The position numbers and the translations under genes are program-made. From the IMG/VR virus record IMGVR_UViG_3300009124_000062, positions 1 to 30,941 of that record: a stretch of 30,941 bases of DNA; one strand, given 5' to 3'. Origin of the DNA: a virus. Each line of letters starts with the position of its first letter. The stretch's first letter is position 1. This document shows positions 18,199 through 25,703 of this stretch, piece after piece. The notes under the pieces were generated by a model. It was not told the DNA's origin and did not search any database. It saw nothing but the letters and a program-made list of their open reading frames with translations.

Positions 18199-18201
18199 AT
18201 A
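18194..18201 (+). promoter_or_regulatory. Candidate late promoter (ACTAAATA)
   Basis: ACTAAATA spans the stop codon of the giant fibre and ends 21 bases before ATG 18223. It matches T4 TATAAATA at six of eight positions and resembles the CTAAATA core of the element at 12152. Confidence 0.4.
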
Positions 18202-18222
18202 GTAAAAAGAATTCTGACAGAA

Positions 18223-19161
18223 ATGGCGTTCAATCCAGACGATTTTCAATTTGAATCTATTGCTCCTCCAGAGGAACATAAACCTATTCTGGAGTGGAAT
18301 GCTCTCGCTAGATTTATTGTTCTAAGAACAAGAGGACAAAATAATGAGTGGGAGTATTTTGCCGCTAAGTTAGATCCTGCTGTTAATTCTAATCTCTTGA
18401 CACATTGTCCAGATGAGTGGTCTAATGATAATGATAGAATTATCAATTTTGCCATTTATGAGGATGGTGAGTATATTTTAGAAAAAGAAAAGCAAAAGTT
18501 TGATTTTGTTACTAAAAAGTCAAAGTGGGTCAGATATGAGTATAAAAATCTTCAACTAGATGAAGTAAAAGAACTATTTGAAGTTCTTAAGGCAGCTATT
18601 GAAGTCAATAAATTAGATCAAGAAGTAATTAGAACCAGAGAAATTGCTGATCTTGCCACATCAAGTGAATATATTGTTGGTATTGATGAACAAACCAAAC
18701 AAACCAAACAAACTTTATTGAACAAGAGTGATTGGTCACAGTTAGCAGATGCTCAGGAAACATATACTGGAGAAATTGCTAACTGGACTACATACAGAGC
18801 ATATCTTAGAGATAATGTTAAATCATCGGAAAATTTTGATGATGTTCTAGATTATCTTGTTTGGGATGCTGAGTTTGAATGGCCTATTGATCCTGTTGCT
18901 TACCATAAACTAGATCCAGATGGTAATGCTGAGTATCTCAGTGTACCAGAACATTTCAGTAAAACGGTTACTGGCACTGGTAAATTTGCTAGTGAAGCAT
19001 TGTATGGCAACATTCAAGCTGCTGCTATTACTATGAAGTCGAGATTGAGGAATGGTGGTATACCAGTCACACAAAGAATTTGGGAAAAAGTACAACAATA
19101 CAATTTAAATGATGGTTTAGCAGGTGCTAACCTAGATAACTTAACTATTGTGGAGGAGTGA
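18223..19161 (+). CDS. Putative tail-fibre assembly chaperone
   Basis: 312 residues. Residues 167-196 contain NKSDWSQLADAQ, a short spacer, then ANWTTYRAYLRD. This SDWxQLxDA...W..YR..LRD signature is typical of phage tail-assembly chaperone domains, which are usually encoded directly downstream of the fibre they help fold. The N-terminal ~150 residues are acidic and mixed alpha/beta (FIVLRTRGQNNEWEYFAAKL); the C-terminal ~100 residues are unassigned. It is longer than typical chaperones (about 100-200 residues). It lies 24 bases after the 2002-residue collar fibre, which fits the role. A structural role cannot be excluded. Confidence 0.65.
   Translation: MAFNPDDFQFESIAPPEEHKPILEWNALARFIVLRTRGQNNEWEYFAAKLDPAVNSNLLTHCPDEWSNDNDRIINFAIYEDGEYILEKEKQKFDFVTKKSKWVRYEYKNLQLDEVKELFEVLKAAIEVNKLDQEVIRTREIADLATSSEYIVGIDEQTKQTKQTLLNKSDWSQLADAQETYTGEIANWTTYRAYLRDNVKSSENFDDVLDYLVWDAEFEWPIDPVAYHKLDPDGNAEYLSVPEHFSKTVTGTGKFASEALYGNIQAAAITMKSRLRNGGIPVTQRIWEKVQQYNLNDGLAGANLDNLTIVEE
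19151..19157 (+). promoter_or_regulatory. Strong Shine-Dalgarno sequence (TGGAGGA)
   Basis: GGAGGAG lies at 19152-19158, four bases before ATG 19163. It fixes that start in preference to the in-frame ATG at 19148, which lies upstream of the site. Most other genes in this window show weak or no Shine-Dalgarno sequence. Confidence 0.65.
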
Positions 19162-19162
19162 C

Positions 19163-19543
19163 ATGTTTGTATCTTGTAAAAACTTTATGCAGTGGATTCA
19201 GAACTACACTGAAGCACTACAAACCACTGTTGTACTACTAAGAACTGTTGGTCCTGATGGTGTAGATGATGCTACCAAAGCAAATCAAATCTACTCAGCA
19301 TATTATCTGAACATGCAGTCAGAAAATCCTGCTATCTTTGACAAATTGTTGTATAACGAATTCACATTTGTGGAGTTTAGCGATGAAGAATCAGCACAAG
19401 ACTTCTGTAGAGATAACTTCCCAAACGTTAAACCAGACGATACTGATTATTTCATTCAATACGTTATTTTTACTAATGGATTGTATGCTGGAGGAAACGA
19501 TGGCATGAATGGACTGAGAGAACCAGAACCACAGACACTTTGA
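19163..19543 (+). CDS. Hypothetical protein, 126 aa, last gene of the late block
   Basis: The start at 19163 is set by the GGAGGAG site just upstream and leaves one base after the previous stop. The protein begins MFVSCKNFMQWIQNYTEAL and is acidic and probably helical in its first half, with an aromatic-rich middle (NEFTFVEFSDEESAQDFCRD) and a polar tail. It has no export signal or membrane segment. I do not recognise the family. It is co-oriented with the tail-fibre chaperone candidate and followed by a strong terminator, so it likely belongs to the same late transcript. A virion or assembly role is inferred only from position. Confidence 0.68.
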   Translation: MFVSCKNFMQWIQNYTEALQTTVVLLRTVGPDGVDDATKANQIYSAYYLNMQSENPAIFDKLLYNEFTFVEFSDEESAQDFCRDNFPNVKPDDTDYFIQYVIFTNGLYAGGNDGMNGLREPEPQTL

Positions 19544-19554
19544 TAGGTGTCACA

Positions 19555-19577
19555 GGGGGCTTGACGCCCCCTTTTTT
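19555..19577 (+). terminator. Rho-independent terminator closing the late fibre block
   Basis: GGGGGC (19555-19560), loop TTGAC, GCCCCC (19566-19571) and six T (19572-19577). The stem is perfect and the run of T follows directly. The next ORF's first ATG is at 19578, touching the T-run. Confidence 0.85.
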
Positions 19578-19589
19578 ATGGGTTACAGT
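19561..19589 (+). promoter_or_regulatory. Possible sigma-70-like promoter overlapping the terminator
   Basis: TTGACG (19561-19566, partly the hairpin loop) is followed 17 bases later by TACAGT (19584-19589). This matches the -35 at five and the -10 at four of six positions. It could start the ParB-like gene's transcript near 19596, which would favour the ATG at 19614. Speculative. Confidence 0.25.
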
Positions 19590-20651
19590 ATGACTGTTCA
19601 ACTCAAAGCACTAATGACCGCCACTGTTGCCCCTGAATTTGTTGACTACATCTGTGAGTATTTTGATGAAAAACTCATGGATCCTGATAATTGGACTCGT
19701 CCTGTTAATGATAAAGCTATCGATGGGATTGATATTGTAAAGAAAGAATATGGTCTTTGGAAAGATGTTGTTAAACAAAACAACATTGGCAGGTTTCTTG
19801 GTACTAATCAAGAAAAAGTTACGATGATTGCTGATGACATGGAGCAGAATGGTATTGATTGTGGGGAACCTCCAGTCTATATTGATATTGAAACCAAAGA
19901 CATTCTCACTGGTGGCCACCGTCATGACGCCTGTGCTCGACTGAAGATCCCTGGTTACATGTTTGTATATGTCAAATGTGTTGATGAATGGGCACGGAAA
20001 CGCTTTGCTAAAGCACTCAATAACGAACGTGTGTTTCATGCTACGCTCAACAATCGAGACGAGGTGATCGAGCACATCAAATTTGGTATTAGCAAAGGAC
20101 AACTTAAGTGTGAGCAAGATATTGTTGATGAAGTTCATATGATTGCTAACAACTCCCTTGGCAAAACTGCTATGGGTACTATTGTCAAGGAAATGGTGAG
20201 TTTTATTGTCAGTAATGGTAACTCACAATTTAAGACCGAACGTTATTGTTCTCATAATGACAATACGTATCAAGACTTTGTTGCTCGTTCTACTGACACT
20301 TATAAGACTGATGTACTTCAGAAGCATGATCACAACCATTACATTAACATGACTAACTGGGGATCACGTACTAATCCTCTAATCTCTCATGCTGCTAGGG
20401 TTTCTGCTACTAGTTGGCTCAACATCCAAGCATCTGTAGGTACTCCTACCCGAGTAGAATCTTTAGAAGTAAAACGTTCAAAAGTTCACACTGTCGTGCT
20501 TCCCCAATTAGCTGAAGATCTTGACAAACTTGCCATCTACAAGGTTGTCAATGGATGTTATCCTTGGGAGCATAAGAATTGTCAACATGCTTTTCTTGCC
20601 CAAGATTTTCATCAGGAAGATGTTGTAGCTGGACAATTTATTCGTGAGTGA
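19590..20651 (+). CDS. ParB/sulfiredoxin-fold domain protein
   Basis: 353 residues from ATG 19590; ATGs at 19578 and 19614 are alternatives and no good ribosome-binding site separates them. Residues about 94-128 read PPVYIDIETKDILTGGHRHD, then ACARLKIPGYMFVYV. This fits the ParB N-terminal (ParB/Srx) fold, where a G-x-x-R box binds nucleotide in ParB-type CTPases. The C-terminal two thirds are unassigned, with several His/Asn-rich stretches (HDHNHYINMTN). Phage ParB-like proteins are found as nucleases, regulators or modification partners. The gene precedes a helicase, HNH nuclease and methylase cluster, so a DNA-processing role is likely, but the specific activity is unknown. Confidence 0.68.
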   Translation: MTVQLKALMTATVAPEFVDYICEYFDEKLMDPDNWTRPVNDKAIDGIDIVKKEYGLWKDVVKQNNIGRFLGTNQEKVTMIADDMEQNGIDCGEPPVYIDIETKDILTGGHRHDACARLKIPGYMFVYVKCVDEWARKRFAKALNNERVFHATLNNRDEVIEHIKFGISKGQLKCEQDIVDEVHMIANNSLGKTAMGTIVKEMVSFIVSNGNSQFKTERYCSHNDNTYQDFVARSTDTYKTDVLQKHDHNHYINMTNWGSRTNPLISHAARVSATSWLNIQASVGTPTRVESLEVKRSKVHTVVLPQLAEDLDKLAIYKVVNGCYPWEHKNCQHAFLAQDFHQEDVVAGQFIRE

Positions 20652-20672
20652 CACTTGAATAACTGACACAGA

Positions 20673-20693
20673 CCGCCCACCACGGGCGGTTTT
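20673..20693 (+). terminator. Rho-independent terminator after the ParB-like gene
   Basis: CCGCCC (20673-20678), loop ACCAC, GGGCGG (20684-20689) and four T. The flanking A and T can extend the stem by one pair. It lies 21 bases after the stop at 20651. Confidence 0.78.
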
Positions 20694-20694
20694 C

Positions 20695-20703
20695 TGCTAT
20701 AAT
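20695..20703 (+). promoter_or_regulatory. Extended -10 promoter (TGCTATAAT) for the helicase operon
   Basis: A perfect TATAAT (20698-20703) with an upstream TGn forms an extended -10 element, which can work without a -35 box. No good -35 is visible because that position falls in the terminator stem. It lies 25 bases before ATG 20729 and would serve the helicase, HNH and methylase genes. Confidence 0.55.
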
Positions 20704-20728
20704 TACAAGGTAGTCAGCAAGGCAGTCG

Positions 20729-21976
20729 ATGCTCACCCTTCGTCCTCACCAGCAGCGTGCTCTTGCTGCTCTTGAGAACAACACTCACGGTCAAGTCATT
20801 GTCCCCACTGGTGGTGGCAAGACTATCATCATGATCAAGGATGCTCAGCGTCGTCTGACTGCTGCTGCTACGCCACAGACTATTGTAGTGGTCGCCCCAC
20901 GTATTCTGCTGGCAAACCAACTCTGTGATGAGTTCTGGTCTGCTTTCAATGGTGATGTTGATGCTGAGTTCTTCCACGTTCACAGTGGTGAGACTTCTTT
21001 CGGCAGCAGCACCAAAGTCCAGAAGATTCAATGTCACGATGCTGTCTGTAAGACTGCTGGTCTTCACCAAGTTATCTTCACCACTTACAATTCGCTCCGT
21101 CGTGTTGTAGAAGCAGGCATTGACATTGACTGTATCTATTACGATGAAGCACACAACTCTGTCCGTCGTGACTTCTTTGAGTCTGTGCTCAATGTTGATG
21201 CTAAGTCTTACTATTTCTTCACTGCCACTCCTAAGCACACTCGTTCTCCTTATGGTCGTGGCATGAACAACAGCATGGTTTACGGTCCTATTCTTGAGAC
21301 TGTTCCTGCTCCTGAGCTTGTCAACAACGGCAGCATTCTTGCTCCTGAGGTTGTGTCCTACGAGGTTGACTTCGAACGAGTCAAGGGTAAGTTCTCTTAC
21401 GAATCTGACAAGGACACTCTCACCAACCTGATCGAAGACATTGATGCTGATGGTAACAAGATCCTGATTGCTGCTCCTAGCAGTAAGATCATGTTCAACC
21501 TGCTCACTAAGACTAGTGTGCTTGACTTCTTTCATGACAAAGGTTACGATGTACTTCACATCACCAGCAAGTATGGTGCTTATGTGAACAAGACCAAGGT
21601 CAACCGTGAGCAGTTCTTCGACACCTTTAATGCTTGGGGCAAAGATCCTAATCGTAAGTTTGTGATCTTCCACTACAGCATTCTGTCTGAAGGCATCAAC
21701 GTCCACGGTCTAACACACTGTGTGTTCCTTCGTCAACTGGATGTCATCCAAATGGCACAGACTGTCGGTCGTGTCATCCGTCTTAACAAAGACGACGCTG
21801 CTGACATTGCTTGTGGTAAGATTACCCCAGGCAAGTTCGAGATGTACCGTAAGTCCACTGGCAAGGTTATCGTTCCTGTCTTCAAAAACTACGGTGGTCC
21901 TACCATCAAACGTCTTCAAAACCTTGTCGATACTATCTTCGTCAAGGGTCTCCCCGCTGTTTCTGTCACTGTCTAA
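20729..21976 (+). CDS. SF2 DNA/RNA helicase (DEAH type)
   Basis: 415 residues. Superfamily 2 motifs are in order: an LRPHQQRAL Q-like start (4-12), Walker A PTGGGKT (26-32), Ia VVAPRILLANQ (54-64), Ib TTYNSL (118-123), II DEAH (139-142), III TATP (165-168), SEGINV near 321, and VI QTVGRVIR (344-351). The order resembles UvsW and the helicase subunits of type I/III restriction enzymes. T4 UvsW is about 500 residues, so this is shorter, with no obvious nuclease or accessory domain. The gene uses noticeably more C-ending codons than the fibre genes. It overlaps the HNH gene by one base (TAATG). Likely roles are branch migration, replication-fork processing or work with the neighbouring nuclease. 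Whether it is the phage UvsW or an additional helicase is undecided. Confidence 0.85.
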   Translation: MLTLRPHQQRALAALENNTHGQVIVPTGGGKTIIMIKDAQRRLTAAATPQTIVVVAPRILLANQLCDEFWSAFNGDVDAEFFHVHSGETSFGSSTKVQKIQCHDAVCKTAGLHQVIFTTYNSLRRVVEAGIDIDCIYYDEAHNSVRRDFFESVLNVDAKSYYFFTATPKHTRSPYGRGMNNSMVYGPILETVPAPELVNNGSILAPEVVSYEVDFERVKGKFSYESDKDTLTNLIEDIDADGNKILIAAPSSKIMFNLLTKTSVLDFFHDKGYDVLHITSKYGAYVNKTKVNREQFFDTFNAWGKDPNRKFVIFHYSILSEGINVHGLTHCVFLRQLDVIQMAQTVGRVIRLNKDDAADIACGKITPGKFEMYRKSTGKVIVPVFKNYGGPTIKRLQNLVDTIFVKGLPAVSVTV

Positions 21977-22950
21977 TGGTAAATCAAACACGTGTCATCG
22001 GTAATCAGATCCTTAACTGGGAACAGTGTCAGGGTCTGATTAAGAACAAGCAGAACCTACTTATGGGTCGTCAAGCAATACATGATGCTGTTATCGTTGC
22101 CGATATTCCTTGGGAACAGGCAACAGATTATTACTACGCTTTATCTACTCCTGATCGTGCTATGGTTCGTAAGTCTGGGCAACAAGCTCAGACTGGTTGG
22201 TGGGATCCAGAGACACAATCTCTCACTAGAAATCCTACACATGCCCGTGGTATTCTAATCTGCCAGATGTATCTGAATCAGGCTGGAAAGTGTGCTTATA
22301 CTCACACTGGTCCTTACAACATTCTGGACTTCCAAGTGGAGCACATTGAACCAGGAGCAGGTGATCATCCTGACAATTGGTTCCTGGTAGTGTACAACGT
22401 CAATGAGAATCGTAAGCAGTCTCGTATGACAGATTTTATCCGACGTTGGGAGGTTCGTGCTGCTAACGGTGAAGAAGAGTTTAAGAAGTGGTATTCTGAC
22501 ATGAAAGCAGCAGCAAAGAAGGGTCACCGTGCTAAGGTGAGCATTCTGTCAATGAATGAAGATGAACTGAGAGATTATCTCTTCGAGTGTCCTCTAAAGT
22601 ATGAGAAATACATGTGGAGGAACATTGGTATGTCATCTCTCAGTCCTTCACGTTTGGGGAAAGATGGTGTACCTCGTAATGGCGGCAGTTGGGGAAACTA
22701 CAAACCAGTTATGAATACTATTCTCCGTGAGTATCTTTTCGGTGATAAAGAACTGGCAAGTCAGATCTTCCGTACTGTACGTATTGGTTGTGCTAAGTAT
22801 GTCGCTGGTGAGATCAACAATACTGATTATATTAGTATTATGTGTGAGTGTATTGAGTTGTCAAATCACCAGTGTCCAAGGTATAATAGAGAAAAGTTTA
22901 CCACCTTTGTCCTTAAGAACACTTATTCATGGCCCCATCTCAAAAAGTAA
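21976..22950 (+). CDS. HNH-family endonuclease
   Basis: 324 residues, starting in a TAATG overlap with the helicase stop. The HNH core lies at about 95-150: ICQMYLNQAGKCAYTHTG, then VEHIEPGAGDHPDNWFLV, then NVNENRKQS. The catalytic pair E122-H123, the D133-N134 and the later N residues fit a beta-beta-alpha metal finger, although only one clear Cys (C106) is in the core, so zinc knuckles are partial. The remaining ~170 residues probably bind DNA. It could be a free-standing homing nuclease, but the exact overlap with the helicase and with the methylase argues for a functional partner in a cluster. The substrate is unknown. Confidence 0.78.
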   Translation: MVNQTRVIGNQILNWEQCQGLIKNKQNLLMGRQAIHDAVIVADIPWEQATDYYYALSTPDRAMVRKSGQQAQTGWWDPETQSLTRNPTHARGILICQMYLNQAGKCAYTHTGPYNILDFQVEHIEPGAGDHPDNWFLVVYNVNENRKQSRMTDFIRRWEVRAANGEEEFKKWYSDMKAAAKKGHRAKVSILSMNEDELRDYLFECPLKYEKYMWRNIGMSSLSPSRLGKDGVPRNGGSWGNYKPVMNTILREYLFGDKELASQIFRTVRIGCAKYVAGEINNTDYISIMCECIELSNHQCPRYNREKFTTFVLKNTYSWPHLKK

Positions 22951-23771
22951 CCAACCATTCTCTCTACCGCTATGCTGGTGGAAAGAATCGTATGAAGAAG
23001 GATCTTATCAAGATTATTCGTGATGTCAACCCTGGCATCGAATATCTTGTGTCGCCCTTCTGGGGTGGTGCTAGCACTGAAATGCTGATCGCCAGTGAGG
23101 GAGTCAAGGTCCAAGGTTATGACGTGTTCCGCCCTCTGGCTGACTTCTGGGAGATTGTGTGTGGTGAGGGTGGTGCTGCCATCCTGGCAGACGCTGCTGA
23201 GCAGCACTATCCCTTAATTGATAGCGATCACTACAAATCCTTCCTCCCAGGGTTGGATAGTGAGGACAAGTGGGAGCGAGCACTGTCATTTTACATTGCA
23301 ATCAAGGGTTCGTACTCAGGTAAGATCGGATGTTCTACCGTTCGTAGTAGAGCAGAGTTCAGATTGGTGGGAATTGATAAACTTAGGAATTTTCATGCTC
23401 CGAACGTGTCGTTCTGCCATGGGTCGTGCTTCGACACGATCCCAGCACACGAAAATGACTTTTTATACCTGGACCCACCATATTATGAGACCGTGAGCCA
23501 TTACTATGGCAAAGATGGTGCTCTTCACAAGTCATTTGATCACGAGAGGTTCTGTGATACCTTGAAGCAACATAAAGGTGGGTTCGTGATGTCCTATGAC
23601 AACAGTGATGCTGTTCGATCACTGTATCACGGGTGGACTGAGTTTAGATATCTAACATTCCCATACCAAATGTCTGGTACTAAACGCTATGATAAAACTG
23701 AACTGGTTATTGTTAAATACCCAGAGAAGGTAAAACCTAAAGTTGGAGCGTTGGAGGCATTTATGGTATGA
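22929..23771 (+). CDS. dam: Dam-type (D12 class) DNA adenine-N6 methyltransferase
   Basis: 280 residues, close to the usual Dam length. Motifs of the D12 class are visible: RYAGGKNRM (14-22, motif X), PFWGGAS (43-49, motif I), GYDVFRPL (63-70) and the catalytic LDPPYY (181-186, motif IV). The reaction is S-adenosylmethionine-dependent methylation of adenine in DNA. The recognition site cannot be read from sequence; GATC is only the family's commonest case. ATG 22929 overlaps the HNH gene by 22 bases, and the stop overlaps the next gene by ATGA. It could protect phage DNA from host nucleases or mark it against the neighbouring HNH enzyme; both are inference. Confidence 0.85.
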   Translation: MAPSQKVTNHSLYRYAGGKNRMKKDLIKIIRDVNPGIEYLVSPFWGGASTEMLIASEGVKVQGYDVFRPLADFWEIVCGEGGAAILADAAEQHYPLIDSDHYKSFLPGLDSEDKWERALSFYIAIKGSYSGKIGCSTVRSRAEFRLVGIDKLRNFHAPNVSFCHGSCFDTIPAHENDFLYLDPPYYETVSHYYGKDGALHKSFDHERFCDTLKQHKGGFVMSYDNSDAVRSLYHGWTEFRYLTFPYQMSGTKRYDKTELVIVKYPEKVKPKVGALEAFMV

Positions 23772-24007
23772 GTTTATACTACACATCACTAATTTGTGTC
23801 TTTGCCATTGTACTGGCACTAATGGTGATTGACCCAAATATTGGTGTGTTTATTGATCTACAAGTCAGAAATCTATTTGTACAAATAAAGAGAACATATT
23901 ATTTGATTACTATTGGCACGGTTGTTAAAATTAATAATTGGAAGCTAAGACGTGAAATTGAAAAGATGAGACGAGAGTATGATTTCCCAGACGACACAGA
24001 TCAGTGA
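23768..24007 (+). CDS. Small membrane protein, 79 aa
   Basis: It starts in an ATGA overlap with the methylase stop. Residues about 4-22 (YYTSLICVFAIVLALMVI) form a convincing membrane segment, with a second weaker hydrophobic stretch near 38-52 (QIKRTYYLITIGTVVKI). The C-terminus is highly charged (KLRREIEKMRREYDF), probably cytoplasmic and helical. It is not recognised as a known family. It may be an inner-membrane protein with a cytoplasmic coiled-coil tail. Its end overlaps the oxygenase gene by 29 bases. Confidence 0.65.
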   Translation: MSLYYTSLICVFAIVLALMVIDPNIGVFIDLQVRNLFVQIKRTYYLITIGTVVKINNWKLRREIEKMRREYDFPDDTDQ

Positions 24008-24536
24008 TTATATTGTAAAGTATAAACTAATGGATGCTGATGATTCTATTGATATTATCACATACCTAGAGAAATATTGTAAATGGAAACCACATGAGTG
24101 GTACAACCACGGTAATGATCACAGAGAATCTTTCAACGACTTTGTGGTTACTGATAATGAATCTCTGTCTAAACAGTTTCAACCATTGTTACAACAGGGA
24201 TTAGTTGAATATGCTAACACCAAAATGGGTAAATTCCCTCAGGCTTTTTTTAATACACACGTTAGATTTAACAAATACAGTGTGGGTGAGAGTATAGAGG
24301 AACATGTGGATCATATTCACTCTATTTTCAACTCAAGACCTTCTGGTATTCCTGTTTTAAGTATGGTAGGATGCCTCAATGATGACTATGAGGGTGGTGT
24401 ATTTCACTTATGTGAAGAACCCATTGACATCAAAGCAGGGGAGTATATTATATTCCCATCGTTGTTCATCTATCCACATTATGTAACACCAGTTACCAAA
24501 GGAACCCGATACTCATGGGTATCGTGGGCATGTTAA
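23979..24536 (+). CDS. 2OG-Fe(II) oxygenase (prolyl-4-hydroxylase-like)
   Basis: 185 residues. The double-stranded beta-helix signature is present: H109-V-D111 (EEHVDHIHS), then the strand SMVGCLNDDYEGGVFHL, KAGEYIIFPS, the distal H167 (YPHYVTPV) and the 2OG-binding R177 (KGTRYSWVSW). The family couples 2-oxoglutarate decarboxylation to hydroxylation of a protein or small-molecule substrate. T4-like cyanophages commonly encode several, with unknown substrates. ATG 23979 is chosen because ISDYIVKYKLMDADD matches the usual N-terminal strand and helix; ATG 24030 would remove it. The start overlaps the membrane-protein gene by 29 bases. A second member lies at 28143. Confidence 0.82.
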   Translation: MISQTTQISDYIVKYKLMDADDSIDIITYLEKYCKWKPHEWYNHGNDHRESFNDFVVTDNESLSKQFQPLLQQGLVEYANTKMGKFPQAFFNTHVRFNKYSVGESIEEHVDHIHSIFNSRPSGIPVLSMVGCLNDDYEGGVFHLCEEPIDIKAGEYIIFPSLFIYPHYVTPVTKGTRYSWVSWAC

Positions 24537-24551
24537 TTTGCTTTTACTACT

Positions 24552-24821
24552 ATGACTATTGAAGGACGACCAGAAATTAAAGTGTCAGATGATTACTGGC
24601 AAAATGAATATGCCAAGCAACGTAAAGATAGGATGCAAGATGCTATCGATGATTATCTTCAAGATGAGAGGGTATCAGCACGTCAAACCTATGAAGAGAT
24701 GCTGTGTGGCGTTCATGATGTAATCAAATATCATAAAGAGAATCTTAAGAAAGCTGAAGAACTGAGGGATCTGATGCTAGGATACCGTCCAGTTGACCTA
24801 AATCCTCCAGAGAGATATTAA
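24552..24821 (+). CDS. Hypothetical protein, 89 aa, helical and charged
   Basis: The protein is strongly charged and predicted almost entirely helical: EYAKQRKDRMQDAIDDYLQD, then HDVIKYHKENLKKAEELRDL, ending in a proline-rich tail (YRPVDLNPPERY). Coiled-coil formation is plausible over residues 18-75. It has no export signal, membrane segment or metal-binding motif. It lies 15 bases after the oxygenase and 4 bases before the next gene. I do not recognise the family, and its function is unknown. Confidence 0.65.
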   Translation: MTIEGRPEIKVSDDYWQNEYAKQRKDRMQDAIDDYLQDERVSARQTYEEMLCGVHDVIKYHKENLKKAEELRDLMLGYRPVDLNPPERY

Positions 24822-24825
24822 GCAG

Positions 24826-25023
24826 ATGTTCGAATTTGAGTCACTGTCACATGAAGTGAAGGAAGCACTAGCAGAAGATTGTGAAGACTTTCTTCTTCAC
24901 AGACATATTCCTCTTCATTCACACTCTTATGATAACATTATTATTCAAGCCCTACGTGAAGGGTATCAAATGACTGGTTTCGATCGTGGACCTTATTCTA
25001 GTATAAAAAATGAAAAGTGTTGA
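24826..25023 (+). CDS. Hypothetical protein, 65 aa
   Basis: Residues 1-24 form an acidic helix (SHEVKEALAEDCEDFLLH). A His-rich segment (RHIPLHSHSYDN) and a helix IIIQALREGYQMTG follow. It has no transmembrane segment. It starts 4 bases after the previous stop and overlaps the next small gene by 14 bases. No family recognised. Confidence 0.6.
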   Translation: MFEFESLSHEVKEALAEDCEDFLLHRHIPLHSHSYDNIIIQALREGYQMTGFDRGPYSSIKNEKC

Positions 25024-25189
25024 CATTAGTTTAAATGAGCGGGAGCTAAAGTTTCTCATTGATTTGATGTGGGGTGCTCCTATTGCCACTGTTAAAAATA
25101 CAGCAGAACGCCATGGTATCAAAGACAATGATCTAGAAGGATACCTGGCAAAGTGCCTTGGTTACATGTACCTTGAGTCCGATTCCTGA
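25010..25189 (+). CDS. Hypothetical protein, 59 aa
   Basis: ATG 25010 opens 59 codons: MKSVDISLNERELKFLIDLM, then a Trp/Gly linker, then a KNTAERHGIKDNDLEGYLAK helix and CLGYMYLESDS. The alternation of a short strand with LxxxELxxLxxLM helices looks like a small helical domain of the kind common in T4-like phages. It overlaps the upstream gene by 14 bases and is followed 18 bases later by the next. Codon composition matches its neighbours. Function unknown. Confidence 0.6.
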   Translation: MKSVDISLNERELKFLIDLMWGAPIATVKNTAERHGIKDNDLEGYLAKCLGYMYLESDS

Positions 25190-25207
25190 ACTGTCCACCC
25201 AACTGCC

Positions 25208-25414
25208 ATGCCGAAGTACGATGCCCTATACTTTAAAAGTCAACGACAGGGAATCATGATCACTGACGACGCCATCGACCTCCAACTCCGCCGTACCATT
25301 CTCAAGTCCATTGAAGAGATGGACATTGAGATGCTCAAGCGTATTGCTTACGAGTGCCGCTGTGAAGAGATGGGCATCTATCCCGACAGCACTTACCTTG
25401 GATTTAATGATTGA
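25208..25414 (+). CDS. Hypothetical protein, 68 aa
   Basis: It starts MPKYDALYFKSQRQGIMITD and continues with a predicted helix (AIDLQLRRTILKSIEEMDIE, then MLKRIAYECRCEEMG). It is richer in G and C than its neighbours, with C-ending codons (GCC, GAC, TAC, CTC). Two cysteines (CRC) are too few for a zinc site alone. Its stop overlaps the next gene's start by 8 bases. No family recognised. Confidence 0.58.
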   Translation: MPKYDALYFKSQRQGIMITDDAIDLQLRRTILKSIEEMDIEMLKRIAYECRCEEMGIYPDSTYLGFND

Positions 25415-25703
25415 GTTACCCAGTGATTTTCCCCATGAACCACCAACAGGATACAACTACGAGGCAGTTTGTCACAAAAGTAATGTTATTGCAATTTGGC
25501 TTGTATCTACTCGTAGGTGGGTGTACAATGGTGGCGATGAATCTCGTACTATCTGGGGATTCTACAACACAAAGAAACGACAGTACCACTCTCCAATCAA
25601 CTCTACAAAAGTAGGTGATGTTGTTGATGTGAGTAAAACTAGAGCATACACTGCTATGCTTATTCTTAAACCAATGAGACCATCAATTTTGTCTTTTTGT
25701 TAA
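25407..25703 (+). CDS. Hypothetical protein, 98 aa
   Basis: The ATG at 25407 gives an 8-base overlap with the upstream gene; a longer in-frame extension from 25311 would lie wholly inside that gene and is rejected. Sequence features are aromatic beta-strands (AIWLVSTRRWVYNGGDES, TIWGFYNTKKRQYHSP) and a KVGDVVDVSKTRAYTAMLIL segment, suggesting a small beta-rich fold. It has no export or membrane signal. It is the last gene before an AT-rich gap with a perfect inverted repeat and promoter-like sequence. Function unknown. Confidence 0.62.
   Translation: MIELPSDFPHEPPTGYNYEAVCHKSNVIAIWLVSTRRWVYNGGDESRTIWGFYNTKKRQYHSPINSTKVGDVVDVSKTRAYTAMLILKPMRPSILSFC

Noticed and set aside
19611-20138. Minus-strand open frame of 175 codons opposite the ParB-like gene
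   Set aside because: Shadow of a gene with a clear ParB-fold motif; low-complexity composition and no promoter or start signal on the minus strand.
20714-21706. Long minus-strand open frame (330 codons) opposite the helicase
   Set aside because: The + strand here encodes all SF2 helicase motifs in order. The antisense frame has no domain pattern and is explained by codon bias in the helicase.
20729-23771. Calling the helicase-HNH-methylase group a complete type I or III restriction system
   Set aside because: The helicase has no fused nuclease domain, no specificity subunit is present and the methylase is a stand-alone Dam type. Only a resemblance is claimed.
25311-25406. N-terminal extension of the 98-aa protein
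   Set aside because: It lies fully within the coding sequence of the preceding gene and reads as unstructured shadow sequence (MKRWTLRCSSVLLTSAAVKR).
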